Shown here: positions 5,911-6,499 of the stretch, piece after piece
Layout: every line of letters begins with the position of its first letter
How positions within the stretch are numbered: position 1 is the stretch's first letter
Assembly (NCBI GenBank): GCA_012841845.1
Contig: DUTZ01000241.1
Location: 1-6,499, forward strand
DNA length: 6,499 nucleotides
Direction of reading: 5' to 3'
Origin: Actinomycetales bacterium
Lineage (GTDB): Bacteria > Actinomycetota > Actinomycetes > Mycobacteriales > Mycobacteriaceae
The notes under the pieces: generated by a model
What the model was told of the DNA's origin: nothing
The model's input: the letters and a program-made list of their open reading frames with translations, nothing else
Database searches by the model: none
Position numbers and translations under genes: made by a program

Positions 5911-5939
5911 TTCGTCTCCGGGCGTCGGGTGGCTACCCT
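5911..5939 (+). promoter_or_regulatory. candidate promoter of the HAD gene
   Basis: TACCCT at 5934-5939 is identical to the -10 box proposed for lpd. The hexamer 17 bp upstream, TTCGTC at 5911-5916, is a weak -35. The predicted start near 5946 leaves a leader of about 50 bases containing the ribosome site. Together with the minus-strand promoter it accounts for the 177-bp divergent gap 5821-5997, in which I see nothing else. Confidence 0.45.
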
Positions 5940-5986
5940 TGGCACGTCGCCGGAGGTGATCCCTCCCTGCTCCCCTCGACCCCGAC

Positions 5987-5990
5987 AGGA
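5987..5990 (+). promoter_or_regulatory. ribosome binding site of the HAD gene
   Basis: AGGA at 5987-5990 lies seven bases before the ATG at 5998, correct spacing, and supports this start for a gene that runs out of the window. Confidence 0.6.
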
Positions 5991-5997
5991 CACGACC

Positions 5998-6499
5998 ATG
6001 GACTACGACGGCGTTGACGCCGTGCTCTTCGACCTCGACGGGGTCATCACCCCGACGGCCGAGAAGCACATGCAGGCCTGGAACCGGATGTTCACCACCT
6101 ACTTCACCGAGCGCGGGATCGACCCGTACTCGGACGAGGACTACTTCCGCTACATCGACGGCAAGCCCCGCGTCGAGGGCATCGCCTCGATGCTCGCCGC
6201 GCGCGGCCTCGAACTGCCCGCCGGGGGTGACGACGACACCGCCGACGCCGACACCGTGACCGGTCTCGGGCTGCGCAAGAACGACGTCTTCCTGGAGCTG
6301 CTCGCCGAGGGGATCGAGGCCTACCCGGGCTCCGTCCGCTACCTCGACGCGCTGGAGGCCGCCGACATCGCCTCGTGCGTCGTCTCGAGTTCCAAGAACG
6401 CCACCACGGTCCTCGAGGCCGCGGGCCTGCGCGAGCGCTTCGACGTGGTGGTCGACGGCGTGGTGGCCGCCCGCGAGGGCCTGGCCGGCAAGCCGCGCC
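5998..6499 (+). CDS. HAD-superfamily beta-phosphoglucomutase-like protein (3' end outside the window)
   Basis: The first 167 codons of a HAD hydrolase; the frame is open to the window edge. Motif I is FDLDGV, with Asp12 as nucleophile and Asp14 as acid/base. The Gly/Val after DLD (rather than a bulky phosphatase-type substitution) and the helical cap fit subfamily I enzymes. Motif II is Ser130 in VVSSSKN, and the motif III lysine is Lys165 in AGKPR near the edge. The cap includes YIDGKPRVEGI (51-61) and TVTGLGLRKND (86-96), diagnostic of beta-phosphoglucomutases and of M. tuberculosis Rv3400 in particular. The expected reaction is interconversion of beta-glucose 1-phosphate and glucose 6-phosphate in the cytoplasm, following phosphorolysis of maltose, trehalose or kojibiose. 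A phosphatase of the same subfamily remains possible. Relatives often precede a glycoside hydrolase family 65 phosphorylase or are fused to one; whether that holds here lies beyond the window. Confidence 0.88.
   Translation, partial: MDYDGVDAVLFDLDGVITPTAEKHMQAWNRMFTTYFTERGIDPYSDEDYFRYIDGKPRVEGIASMLAARGLELPAGGDDDTADADTVTGLGLRKNDVFLELLAEGIEAYPGSVRYLDALEAADIASCVVSSSKNATTVLEAAGLRERFDVVVDGVVAAREGLAGKPR

Noticed and set aside
1..6499. Mobile element, phage, CRISPR array, tRNA or rRNA
   Set aside because: I found no transposase or integrase motif, no flanking target duplications, no regularly spaced repeats and no cloverleaf or rRNA sequence. Base composition appears uniform apart from the short AT-richer promoter patch near 3194-3232.

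Overview
The window comes from a GC-rich (roughly 70% by eye) actinobacterium, most likely a mycolic-acid-containing member of the Mycobacteriales such as Dietzia or a relative. The grounds are protein resemblance to Mycobacterium tuberculosis counterparts (an Rv0457c-like peptidase near an Rv0462/LpdC-like enzyme, and an Rv3400-like HAD protein), strong GC bias at third codon positions, and a candidate leaderless start. The genus is an inference.

Layout, left to right. Bases 1-17 may be the tail of an upstream gene, followed by a strong hairpin terminator at 20-54. An alpha/beta hydrolase (87-986, +) converges on a full-length S9 prolyl-oligopeptidase-family peptidase (970-3141, -), and their 3' ends overlap by 17 bp. 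Divergent from the peptidase is a self-contained unit not covered by ordinary gene calls of more than 60 residues: a good promoter (3204-3232), a roughly 70-base leader, a 52-residue Gly/Ser-rich and amphipathic small protein (3311-3469), and a nearly perfect terminator (3488-3526). Next comes lpd, dihydrolipoamide dehydrogenase (3584-4975, +), whose GTG start sits exactly where its promoter would begin transcription, so it is probably leaderless. A bidirectional hairpin (4982-5023) separates lpd from a convergent gene for a lipoprotein of unknown function (5032-5820, -). A divergent promoter region of 177 bp leads to a HAD hydrolase of the beta-phosphoglucomutase type (5998 to window end, +, truncated).

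Most of the window is chromosomal housekeeping sequence. Lpd is the shared E3 subunit of the 2-oxoacid dehydrogenase complexes, encoded here away from E1 and E2 as is usual in this order. The hydrolase and peptidase are general catabolic or turnover enzymes, the HAD protein probably handles beta-glucose 1-phosphate from disaccharide phosphorolysis, and the lipoprotein is a surface protein. I see no mobile element, tRNA, rRNA, CRISPR array or phage gene. The least explained and most interesting item is the small monocistronic gene in front of lpd, whose architecture resembles that of the small cell-envelope proteins of mycolate-containing bacteria, although no homology was established.
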